Assembly (NCBI GenBank): GCA_035289805.1
Contig: DATDWC010000072.1
Coordinates: 1-23,668, forward strand
DNA: 23,668 nt
Direction: 5' to 3'
Origin: DATDWC01 sp035289805
GTDB lineage: Bacteria > Patescibacteriota > Gracilibacteria > Peribacterales > Peribacteraceae
Every line of letters starts with the position of its first letter. Positions within the stretch are counted from its first letter, which is position 1. Shown here in pieces: positions 1-5,373 of this stretch. Position numbers and translations under genes: made by a program. Under the pieces are notes generated by a model. It was not told the DNA's origin and did not search any database. It saw only the letters and a program-made list of their open reading frames with translations.

Positions 1-47
1 CGCCGAGACGAGATCAAGACGATACGTAGCGATCAGATGAGTATGCG

Positions 48-80
48 AAAAGGACCTCCCGAAAGGGGGGTCCTTTTTTT
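48..80 (+). terminator. Rho-independent terminator
   Basis: A GC-rich stem (ggacctccc pairing with ggggggtcc, one G-T wobble) closes on a GAAA tetraloop and is followed by seven T residues. On the other strand a run of four T residues follows the same stem, so it could also stop transcription coming from the FemAB-like gene that ends at 192. The gene it primarily serves lies left of the window; bases 1-47 are too short to identify. Confidence 0.9.
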
Positions 81-97
81 GATGACCTCACCCCTAA

Positions 98-170
98 CCC
101 CTCTCCATACGCTACTTACTTTCATGATTACCTGACTGCAACAATGAATATTCTTACAGATGGAGAGGGG
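98..170. repeat. 11-bp inverted repeat enclosing ~50 bp
   Basis: The 11-mer cccctctccat at 98-108 is matched by its exact reverse complement atggagagggg at 160-170. The segment lies between the terminator at 48-80 and the end of the FemAB-like gene at 192, contains no credible gene, and could be a small palindromic repeat or a degenerate non-autonomous element. No target duplication is evident. Confidence 0.45.
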
Positions 171-191
171 GATGTATGTTGTTTGTTTTTG

Positions 192-1169
192 TTATCCAAG
201 GATCTTTCTCTTCCAGTCGATGAATCTCTTTGTGATTGGCATGAGGCGGATTTCCTGTTCCTGTGGATAGTTCACGACTTCTCCTCCAAACTGTTTCTTA
301 AATCGTGTGACCCCGGCCCATGGGTGGGAGGCATCATCGGTTGGTGCAACGCCTAAAAAATCGTAGCGCTTTGCTCCTTTCGATCGGCAGAGCTTTATCG
401 CATGCCACTGGAGGAGATAGGGTGCCATTTTGGCCTTAAAACGCTCATCGGAGGCTCCGTAGTAGTAGATTCCAGTCGCTCCCCATACCACTCCTATAAG
501 GCCAGCCAGAGGGGTTTTTTGCGTGTCTGCATCGAAGGCAAGGAGGAGGAAGCTCCTGGGCAACTGCAAGAATTTCTCGTAGTGACTTTTCGGCTTGATG
601 CCGAATTGATCCCGATGACCTGTTCTCTTCAAGAGCTCATAGAATGTGTGAATATCGGATGATGCTTCCACTTTTACCCCATGGCGCTCTGCGAGCCGAA
701 TGTTGTAGCGACCTTTCTCCTTCATCTCTTTGAGGAGTTCCTCATCACTCTTTGTGAGATCGAGGAGGAGAGTCGCCTCCGGGTGTTCGTGGCGATGGGA
801 GAATTGAAAATTGAGAATTGAAAATTGAGAATTGTTTGATATTTCCTCGAGAGGAGAACAGTAGGTTGCCAGGCACCGATCTTTTTTTGCTTCATCAATA
901 ATTCCAGAGAGAAGTTCTGCAAAATATTCTCTGTTCCCTGTTGGACCTCGAGGGATATCCCAGGTCGCAAGACCAAGTGCAGTGGTATCGATAATGACGA
1001 GCGCAGCTGCTTCCACCGTTCCGGAGGCGTTTTTAAGCCCGTAGAGCCTCGTTTTCCGCCCGAGACTTGCTTGATAGGTCTTCCATACCAGGGACTGCCA
1101 GAGGGGCAATTCTGGCTGATTTTGACTGTATTCCCGGTGCTCCCTGTCGGAGAGGTGAACAAGTGGCAT
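192..1169 (-). CDS. FemAB/FemX-like peptidyltransferase (GNAT fold)
   Basis: The 325-residue product resembles the FemABX family, which uses aminoacyl-tRNA to add amino acids to the peptidoglycan precursor on the inner face of the membrane. Family features seen are KGRYNIRLAERHGV near residues 152-165, the YYYGASDERFKAKMAPYLL segment near 235-253, GAKRYDFLGV near 265-274 and GVTRFKKQFGGEVV near 286-299. Length fits a two-GNAT-domain member that lacks the coiled-coil arm of Staphylococcus FemA. Residues 111-124 are odd: they are Asn/Phe/Ser-rich and encoded by an AT-rich 14-bp tandem repeat, so they look like an in-frame insertion. The ATG at 1169 follows TACAAT by six bases and has no ribosome binding site. 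The acceptor amino acid and substrate cannot be told from sequence. Confidence 0.85.
   Translation of the reverse strand: MPLVHLSDREHREYSQNQPELPLWQSLVWKTYQASLGRKTRLYGLKNASGTVEAAALVIIDTTALGLATWDIPRGPTGNREYFAELLSGIIDEAKKDRCLATYCSPLEEISNNSQFSILNFQFSHRHEHPEATLLLDLTKSDEELLKEMKEKGRYNIRLAERHGVKVEASSDIHTFYELLKRTGHRDQFGIKPKSHYEKFLQLPRSFLLLAFDADTQKTPLAGLIGVVWGATGIYYYGASDERFKAKMAPYLLQWHAIKLCRSKGAKRYDFLGVAPTDDASHPWAGVTRFKKQFGGEVVNYPQEQEIRLMPITKRFIDWKRKILG
801..834 (-). repeat. Intragenic 14-bp AT-rich tandem repeat
   Basis: The unit gaattgaaaattga occurs twice in full and a third time in part, with a half-period of 7 bp. It lies inside the FemAB-like gene and is read in frame as residues ~112-123 (FSILNFQF in the middle). 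The period, base composition and location differ from the octamer arrays between the genes further right. Confidence 0.85.
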
Positions 1170-1181
1170 AGGGGTATTGTA
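1170..1181 (-). promoter_or_regulatory. Leaderless-type -10 box for the FemAB-like gene
   Basis: On the minus strand TACAAT (1181-1176) is followed by six bases and then the ATG at 1169, placing the expected transcription start on or next to the start codon. No good -35 hexamer is seen at the usual distance, which is occupied by the octamer array at 1198-1229. Confidence 0.5.
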
Positions 1182-1197
1182 AAGGTTTTGGAATATA

Positions 1198-1229
1198 GAG
1201 GTTTGGAGGTTTGGAGGTTTGGAGGTTTC
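1198..1229 (+). repeat. Octamer array 1 (GAGGTTTG, 4 copies)
   Basis: Three exact copies of GAGGTTTG and a fourth ending in C fill most of the gap between the divergent FemAB-like gene and purN. It is the same unit, in the opposite orientation, as the array at 3270-3313. Confidence 0.9.
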
Positions 1230-1237
1230 ATAGGGGC

Positions 1238-1831
1238 ATGCGATTTGTTGTTCTCTCTTCCTCCCGCGGGACCACGTTCCAGGCCATTCTCAATGCCATC
1301 ACCGATGGGTCGCTCACAGCGCAGTGTCTTGGCCTTGTCACCGATCGTCCCGATCGCGGTTGCATCGAAAAGGCGCAGGCAGCTGGGGTGCCGGTGGTAG
1401 TTGTCCCGAAGAGAGCAGGGGAGTCGCGTGAGGAATACGATGATCGCCTCGATGCAGCGATTCGATCACTCGGAAACGTTGATATTATCGCAGCAATTGG
1501 ATGGATGTTTGTTCTTACCTCTTCTTTTATCGCAAGATGGCATAGAAACATTCTGAACGTGCACCCAGCATTATTGCCGAAATACGGAGGGAGAGAAATG
1601 TATGGCGAAAAGGTGCATGCAGCAGTTCTAAAATCAGGTGAAAGAGAGAGTGGCATGACGATTCATCTTATGGATGAGGGTGTTGATACAGGAAGAATTC
1701 TTCTGCAGAAGAGATGCCCCGTGCTTTCCGAGGACACACCAGAGATACTTAAAACCAGAGTGCAGGAACTTGAGAAGGAGTGGTATCCGAAGGTATTACA
1801 GATGATCGAGAGAGGGGAGCTTTTGTTATAG
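1238..1831 (+). CDS. purN: Phosphoribosylglycinamide formyltransferase (GAR transformylase)
   Basis: PurN transfers the formyl group of 10-formyl-tetrahydrofolate to GAR, the third step of purine synthesis, in the cytoplasm. The 197-residue length is typical. The catalytic triad is visible: Asn107 and His109 in ILNVHPALLPKYGG and Asp146 in MDEGVDTG. The phosphate-binding N-terminal loop reads SSSRGTTFQ; the GSN seen in the E. coli enzyme is replaced by GTT here, a variation that may be tolerated. The ATG at 1238 is chosen because it gives the usual PurN N-terminus; the frame stays open upstream only through the octamer array. No other purine genes lie nearby, and the next gene converges on it. 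Confidence 0.93.
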   Translation: MRFVVLSSSRGTTFQAILNAITDGSLTAQCLGLVTDRPDRGCIEKAQAAGVPVVVVPKRAGESREEYDDRLDAAIRSLGNVDIIAAIGWMFVLTSSFIARWHRNILNVHPALLPKYGGREMYGEKVHAAVLKSGERESGMTIHLMDEGVDTGRILLQKRCPVLSEDTPEILKTRVQELEKEWYPKVLQMIERGELLL

Positions 1832-1839
1832 AAACCGAA

Positions 1840-2250
1840 TTAGTTCTGCAGTATTGAGGTTCTGAGGTTTTGAGGGAGAGAAGACTGGGTAGATTTCACC
1901 AATCCCAATACAAGGCCGGCAATGTAATTAATACGCGAGAGAAACTGTTGATATTCGACGTCGGTTACGCGCCCTAATGCATGGGCAAACTCTATGTGAT
2001 TATCAACTTCGCTAAGTGAGCCATGAGCACGCAAATAGTAGGAGCATTGATGAGCAGGAGTACGCATACATGCGCCTTCCGCAATGAGCGAGCTCACAGA
2101 ACAAGCTGCTCGTCGGATCTGATCTGTAAGTCCGTAACGATCCTCTTTGGGGAAATCAGTCGTACGTTTATACAAATCCACTGCCAGTGCATGTGATTCT
2201 TTCCAGGCGCGTAAATTTCGAAAACCGCGAAGATACTGTCGGGATGTCAT
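1840..2250 (-). CDS. Four-helix-bundle protein (S23/23S-IVP family)
   Basis: The 136-residue product matches the four-helix-bundle family first found in intervening sequences of 23S rRNA genes and common as a free-standing gene in CPR and Bacteroidetes genomes. Typical features are the N-terminal FRNLRAWKESHALAVDLYK, then FPKEDRYGLTDQIRRAACSV near residue 35-54, IAEG near 57-60, and YYLRAHGSLSEVDNHIEFA near 71-89. Its biochemical role is unknown. It is not inside an rRNA gene here. The ATG at 2250 directly abuts a perfect dyad (2251-2266) that includes a -10-like TACGAT, so this start is preferred over the ATG at 2286. The last dozen codons are encoded by degenerate octamer repeats, so the C-terminus was probably altered by that array. 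Confidence 0.85.
   Translation of the reverse strand: MTSRQYLRGFRNLRAWKESHALAVDLYKRTTDFPKEDRYGLTDQIRRAACSVSSLIAEGACMRTPAHQCSYYLRAHGSLSEVDNHIEFAHALGRVTDVEYQQFLSRINYIAGLVLGLVKSTQSSLPQNLRTSILQN
1856..1871 (+). repeat. Octamer array 2 (degenerate, 2 copies)
   Basis: Two units, gaggttct and gaggtttt, followed by gaggg, match the GAGGTTTG family with one or two changes. The array lies between the convergent purN and four-helix-bundle genes and overlaps the last codons of the latter. Confidence 0.7.
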
Positions 2251-2266
2251 GTGTACAATCGTACAC
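2251..2266 (-). promoter_or_regulatory. 16-bp operator-like dyad over a -10 box
   Basis: GTGTAC-gatt-GTACAC is a perfect 6-bp inverted repeat with a 4-bp spacer. It ends at the base before the ATG at 2250. On the minus strand it contains TACGAT followed by seven bases and the ATG, so a protein bound here would cover both the -10 box and the start of a leaderless transcript. The binding protein is not known. Confidence 0.5.
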
Positions 2267-2301
2267 CATTGTGCCTCACGATGCAATGGCTATCGAAACT
2301 C

Positions 2302-2357
2302 CAAAACCTCAAAACCTCAAAACCCCAAAACCCCAGAACCCCAGAACCCCAGAACCT
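2302..2357 (+). repeat. Octamer array 3 (CAAAACCT to CAGAACCC, 7 copies)
   Basis: Exactly seven 8-bp units without a break: caaaacct twice, caaaaccc twice, cagaaccc twice and cagaacct once. The stepwise change along the array suggests expansion by duplication of neighbours. A rotation of the first unit (AAAACCTC) differs by one base from CAAACCTC, the reverse complement of the unit at 1198. The array ends on the first base of the stop codon complement of the CofE-like gene. Confidence 0.92.
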
Positions 2358-3268
2358 TAAATTACCCCGTTAAACAAATCCTCCTCCGGCTCAATCCCCG
2401 GCACCCATCCTGCAAAATCAGAAAGCGTGAACCCATGATTGCGGATGATCACCGCAGGAATGGATTGATCTGCATTCCCCATGAGCATGTTCGCGGCCGT
2501 TGCGAGTTGATCAGCGATTGCTTCCTTGGTGATGCGGAGCTTTCTTCCAAACAAATCTTCGCGTCCGGCTTCATCGCGCAGAGGATCAATGCCTGCGACC
2601 GCGAGTGCGAATGCGGTGACGCCCCATCGCCTAGGGCGAACGCAGGAGTCGGTGACGATGACGGCAAGGCATGGGCGTGTGTAGGGGTGCCGCGCTGCGG
2701 CGCCCGGGATGAGAATATTCTTCCACAGGGCGCGCCAGTGGCGCGCCCCTACGAACTCCTCGAAGCCGCTTCGCAATATCATTGCTGATTTTACGGGATC
2801 CTCCGGCCACCCCACCGCTGTCCCTTGTCTTGTATTCGATTCATCGAGCCCTGCATTTGCGGTAAGGATTGTTCCGCACTCTTCTCGAGCGAGCCCCGGC
2901 GCACCGGGGCGAGTCGAGAGATGGTCCGGACTATCAATCGAAGCACCCCACGGCTTGAGCTCCGTGAGTATTGCTCCGGGACAGGTTCCTTTTACTATTC
3001 CATTTCTCTTCTTCGTTTCCTCCAGCACTGCCTCGCAAAACTCCGGAGACCGTCCGCATTGTTTCGAAAGAGTTTTTGCTTCCTCACTGGGAGTGAGCGA
3101 TGAAAGATCCACGATTCTTCCCTCCGCCGTTGCCACTGCTTTGGAAGAAATAACGAGAATGTCATCAGCTTGTAATTTGCCGTTTGTCATTTGTAACGCG
3201 TCGCGAAGGATGTGCTCGAGATCGTCTCCTGGCTCTATCCGGCTTGTTTGAACTGGCAGCAGCTTCAT
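2357..3268 (-). CDS. CofE-like coenzyme F420-0:L-glutamate ligase family protein
   Basis: The 303-residue product has the hallmarks of F420-0:gamma-L-glutamyl ligases, GTP- and metal-dependent enzymes that add glutamate to the cofactor: GDDL at 14-17, DILVISSKAVATAEGR at 36-51, ANAGLDESN at 137-145, VTDSCVRPRRWGVTA near 205-219, AGIDPLRDEAGREDLFGR near 225-242, and the AIADQLATAANMLMGNAD segment near 250-267. No other F420 gene is in view, so the substrate may differ. It is about 50 residues longer than archaeal CofE. The excess falls near residues 103-131 and 172-198, where three GC-rich palindromes are translated in frame. Octamer arrays touch both ends of the gene. The start at 3268 restores the usual N-terminus. 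Confidence 0.85.
   Translation of the reverse strand: MKLLPVQTSRIEPGDDLEHILRDALQMTNGKLQADDILVISSKAVATAEGRIVDLSSLTPSEEAKTLSKQCGRSPEFCEAVLEETKKRNGIVKGTCPGAILTELKPWGASIDSPDHLSTRPGAPGLAREECGTILTANAGLDESNTRQGTAVGWPEDPVKSAMILRSGFEEFVGARHWRALWKNILIPGAAARHPYTRPCLAVIVTDSCVRPRRWGVTAFALAVAGIDPLRDEAGREDLFGRKLRITKEAIADQLATAANMLMGNADQSIPAVIIRNHGFTLSDFAGWVPGIEPEEDLFNGVI
2681..2707 (+). repeat. GC-rich palindrome A inside the cofE-like gene
   Basis: GTAGGGG leads into a 9-bp hairpin (gggtgccgc, loop gct, gcggcgccc; one G-T pair). The 27-nt element encodes residues ~188-196 of the CofE-like protein. It aligns with the reverse complement of palindrome B, and several stem differences are paired changes that keep the hairpin. 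Confidence 0.75.
2726..2752 (-). repeat. GC-rich palindrome B inside the cofE-like gene
   Basis: A perfect 9-bp inverted repeat (gggcgcgcc, agt, ggcgcgccc) flanked on the minus strand by GTAGGGG, as in palindrome A. It is 27 nt, an exact number of codons, and encodes residues ~173-181 of the CofE-like protein (GARHWRAL). Confidence 0.8.
2882..2917. repeat. GC-rich palindrome C inside the cofE-like gene
   Basis: A perfect 7-bp core stem (gccccgg, loop cgca, ccggggc at 2893-2910) is extended by ctcga/tcgag arms with a small internal bulge. It encodes residues around 120-128 (RPGAPGLARE), inside a stretch that typical CofE proteins lack. Its sequence family differs from palindromes A and B. Confidence 0.65.
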
Positions 3269-3269
3269 A

Positions 3270-3313
3270 CTCCAAACCTAACTCCAAACCTCCAAACTTC
3301 CAAACCTCACAAC
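3270..3313 (+). repeat. Octamer array 4 (CTCCAAAC, 5 units with one 4-bp break)
   Basis: Units ctccaaac, (ctaa), ctccaaac, ctccaaac, ttccaaac and ctcacaac. The unit is a rotation of CAAACCTC, the exact reverse complement of array 1. It fills the gap between the CofE-like gene (start 3268) and the end of the next gene at 3318, replacing any conventional promoter or ribosome binding site there. Confidence 0.9.
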
Positions 3314-3317
3314 CACC

Positions 3318-3848
3318 CTACAGCTCCACTGTCGCCGATCCCTCCACAATCCTCACATTCCTCTCTGTTGTTTCCTCTGGGAGCGAAATATGCGTGAGTG
3401 TGAGCAAAGCAGGGGAGGGGGCATCGTGAGCAAATGCCACGGAGCCAAAAGGCGTGGTACCGCTAAACCTGATCTCTACACTCTGTTCCTGCATTGGAAT
3501 AATGAGCGTGAGTCGCTCGTCTGTCGCATACTCTGCAATATCCGAGGCATGCGCACCGCGAACTTCTGTAAGGTGCCAATCTCCCGGCACGGTGAGTGTT
3601 GCTTCCTTCGCCGATGGATCTTTGAATGAGAAAATGATCGAAAGCGCTCGATCTTTACTTGCGACGCTCAAAGTGACCTCTGGCTTTGTCATTCCATAGA
3701 GCGAGATCGATGCCGTGCGGGTCTCATCCCCAAACCCAAGGAGCGTTCCATAAATCTCTCCAAATGGAGCTCGCGCAAGAAGTGTCACAAAGGCGATTGC
3801 GGTGAGGAAAATTGCGCTGGAGAGGAGGAGGGGAGAGAGGCGATGCAT
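3318..3848 (-). CDS. Hypothetical protein with N-terminal membrane anchor
   Basis: No family is recognised. From the ATG at 3848 the 176-residue product begins MHRLSPLLLSSAIFLTAIAF, a basic start followed by one hydrophobic segment of about 20 residues, then a soluble, strand-rich domain with alternating hydrophobic residues and no cysteines. This suggests an exported or membrane-anchored protein, possibly with an immunoglobulin- or cohesin-like fold (inference only). A TTG start at 3902 would add 18 residues before the hydrophobic segment and is less likely. The gene is divergent from the promoter and gene starting at 3952. Confidence 0.65.
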   Translation of the reverse strand: MHRLSPLLLSSAIFLTAIAFVTLLARAPFGEIYGTLLGFGDETRTASISLYGMTKPEVTLSVASKDRALSIIFSFKDPSAKEATLTVPGDWHLTEVRGAHASDIAEYATDERLTLIIPMQEQSVEIRFSGTTPFGSVAFAHDAPSPALLTLTHISLPEETTERNVRIVEGSATVEL

Positions 3849-3910
3849 ACAATGCGAGGAGAATCGTACTCTCTCTTGCAGTCCATGGCTTCGGTGAGCC
3901 AAACATAGGA

Positions 3911-3939
3911 TTGAAGTTTGGGGGTATTTCGGGTATAAT
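3911..3939 (+). promoter_or_regulatory. Sigma70-type promoter for the 471-residue gene
   Basis: TTGAAG at 3911-3916 and TATAAT at 3934-3939 are separated by exactly 17 bp. Transcription would begin about six bases before the ATG at 3952, leaving a very short leader with no Shine-Dalgarno sequence. Confidence 0.8.
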
Positions 3940-3951
3940 AATTAGATTTTT

Positions 3952-5367
3952 ATGACCACACCAAACACCCCACAAAATTCTCCCAATTCTCCGGAACTTC
4001 AGCGTGAGCTGGAACAGCTGTGGGCCCCATCCTTTAGGGCCGATCTTGCAGCAGGCAGACTCTCCACGGAGACGCGGAAATTTCTTACTGAGGCGCTGGG
4101 AAAAGAAAAATTGGATACCATTCTTCGTGAGACAGGGGTAGGGAGAAGCGCTCTCGATGTCCTGAGTTTGCAAGAATCGCGTGTGGAGGCATACACCATA
4201 CAACGCATTTGCCGTGAAATGGCAGCCACAAGGGCTGGGTTTTTTCATCTCGCGCACGAACACAATCCAAGAATCAAAGCATCGCGCGAACTTCTCTGGG
4301 CTCCTCCTCTCGTTCCAGGTGCCCCTCCGTTCGTTCGCTCGCTCGGGAGTTTGGTGAATGATCCCGATACCAAAGAGGCAGATGCATTTTTTTGGGCTTA
4401 TAGCCAGCTCTCGAATAATGGAAACGTGGCGACACTTGTCACTATTTTTGAACAAGTAACACAGGACGAAACTGAAGATGCAGCAACACTTTCTAAAATG
4501 CAGACACTCTCAAAAGAAATTTTGGAGGACAAAGAATATTTCAATATTGGTGAGGAGGGAAAGATCACTCGAACACCAGGAACAGCGGGTGCAGCAGGGT
4601 TACCAGGTAGTAAAAGCTCTCCTCCTATACCAGCAGTAATACCTACTGCAACGCTATACCAAGTGATTGGGGGTGATGGAGCGTTAGAGCAACTGCAGCA
4701 AGAATGGGTGAATTGGAGAAATGATGCTGAGCTTGAACTTATTCGTGATAAGGGAGATCCGAAACCGGCCAGAGAGGAAGCTACTAAATGTAAGACAAAA
4801 ATTGACCAATTGAATGCAAAGAGGAGAACGCTTCAAACAAAACTTACTCAGATTAACGCCTTGGCAAGGAAATTACACCCTGCACCGGGATCGTGGGATA
4901 AAGATGATATTGAAGATTGGTCTAAAACTTTCACTCCAGATTTTTTCGAAAACACGATTCCCGATTATACTTTGACCGATATCGAGCTAGGAGATAAGAC
5001 GCATTCCATTTTAGAGTGGCTTGAAGATGAGAAATTAAGAGATACACAAGAACGTATTACCCGCCGCTTCCGTATGGCAGGAGAAGGGCAGCCGCCAGCG
5101 TCACTTGTACTTGATGACCTTATTCGCACATACTTTGGTCCTCGACTCGCAGGTGCTTCCACAGGTGAGCAAGAGCAGTTCTACCGTGAGATGAGAGAGA
5201 TTCTCCTCTCTGCAGAGCATGGGCACGCTGCAGGCCATTCTGGCGCTACAGCGGGTCATGCAACTGGGGCTCATGCAGCTCCTCAAACACCCTCAGCCTC
5301 CCATGGTGGCGGTCATGGCACAAAGCCACCAGGGCGCAGTTGGAAGGAATTATTTTTTGGAAAATAA
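3952..5367 (+). CDS. Unknown 471-residue protein with His/Gly-rich tail
   Basis: No family is recognised. The protein starts with a Pro/Asn/Ser-rich leader, then is largely helical and charged. A low-complexity linker near residues 205-230 (GTAGAAGLPGSKSSPP) separates two helical halves; the second begins with a probable coiled coil near 250-310. From about residue 420 there is a tail rich in His, Gly and Ala (GHAAGHSGATAGHATGAH), ending in a basic/aromatic WKELFFGK. No signal peptide or membrane segment is seen. The His-rich tail resembles the His-rich stretch of the protein encoded from 7976, suggesting the two may share a metal-binding or linker property. It is the first gene of a two-gene operon with the next gene 6 bp downstream. 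Confidence 0.75.
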   Translation: MTTPNTPQNSPNSPELQRELEQLWAPSFRADLAAGRLSTETRKFLTEALGKEKLDTILRETGVGRSALDVLSLQESRVEAYTIQRICREMAATRAGFFHLAHEHNPRIKASRELLWAPPLVPGAPPFVRSLGSLVNDPDTKEADAFFWAYSQLSNNGNVATLVTIFEQVTQDETEDAATLSKMQTLSKEILEDKEYFNIGEEGKITRTPGTAGAAGLPGSKSSPPIPAVIPTATLYQVIGGDGALEQLQQEWVNWRNDAELELIRDKGDPKPAREEATKCKTKIDQLNAKRRTLQTKLTQINALARKLHPAPGSWDKDDIEDWSKTFTPDFFENTIPDYTLTDIELGDKTHSILEWLEDEKLRDTQERITRRFRMAGEGQPPASLVLDDLIRTYFGPRLAGASTGEQEQFYREMREILLSAEHGHAAGHSGATAGHATGAHAAPQTPSASHGGGHGTKPPGRSWKELFFGK

Positions 5368-5373
5368 AAATCC

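Noticed and set aside
1..47. A gene or RNA at the left edge
   Set aside because: Short tails are open in more than one frame, but fewer than 15 codons are available and no RNA fold or motif can be recognised.
1211..1237. An N-terminal extension of purN starting upstream of 1238
   Set aside because: The extension is encoded by the octamer array and has no similarity to PurN N-termini; the ATG at 1238 gives the family start.
2251..2266. The dyad before the four-helix-bundle gene as a LexA (SOS) box
   Set aside because: The known Gram-positive LexA box has GAAC...GTTC arms; this site has GTAC arms, and no LexA or SOS gene is in the window.
2302..2357. The octamer arrays as a CRISPR or other spacer array
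   Set aside because: Units are 8 bp with no spacers, far shorter than CRISPR repeats, and no cas genes are present.
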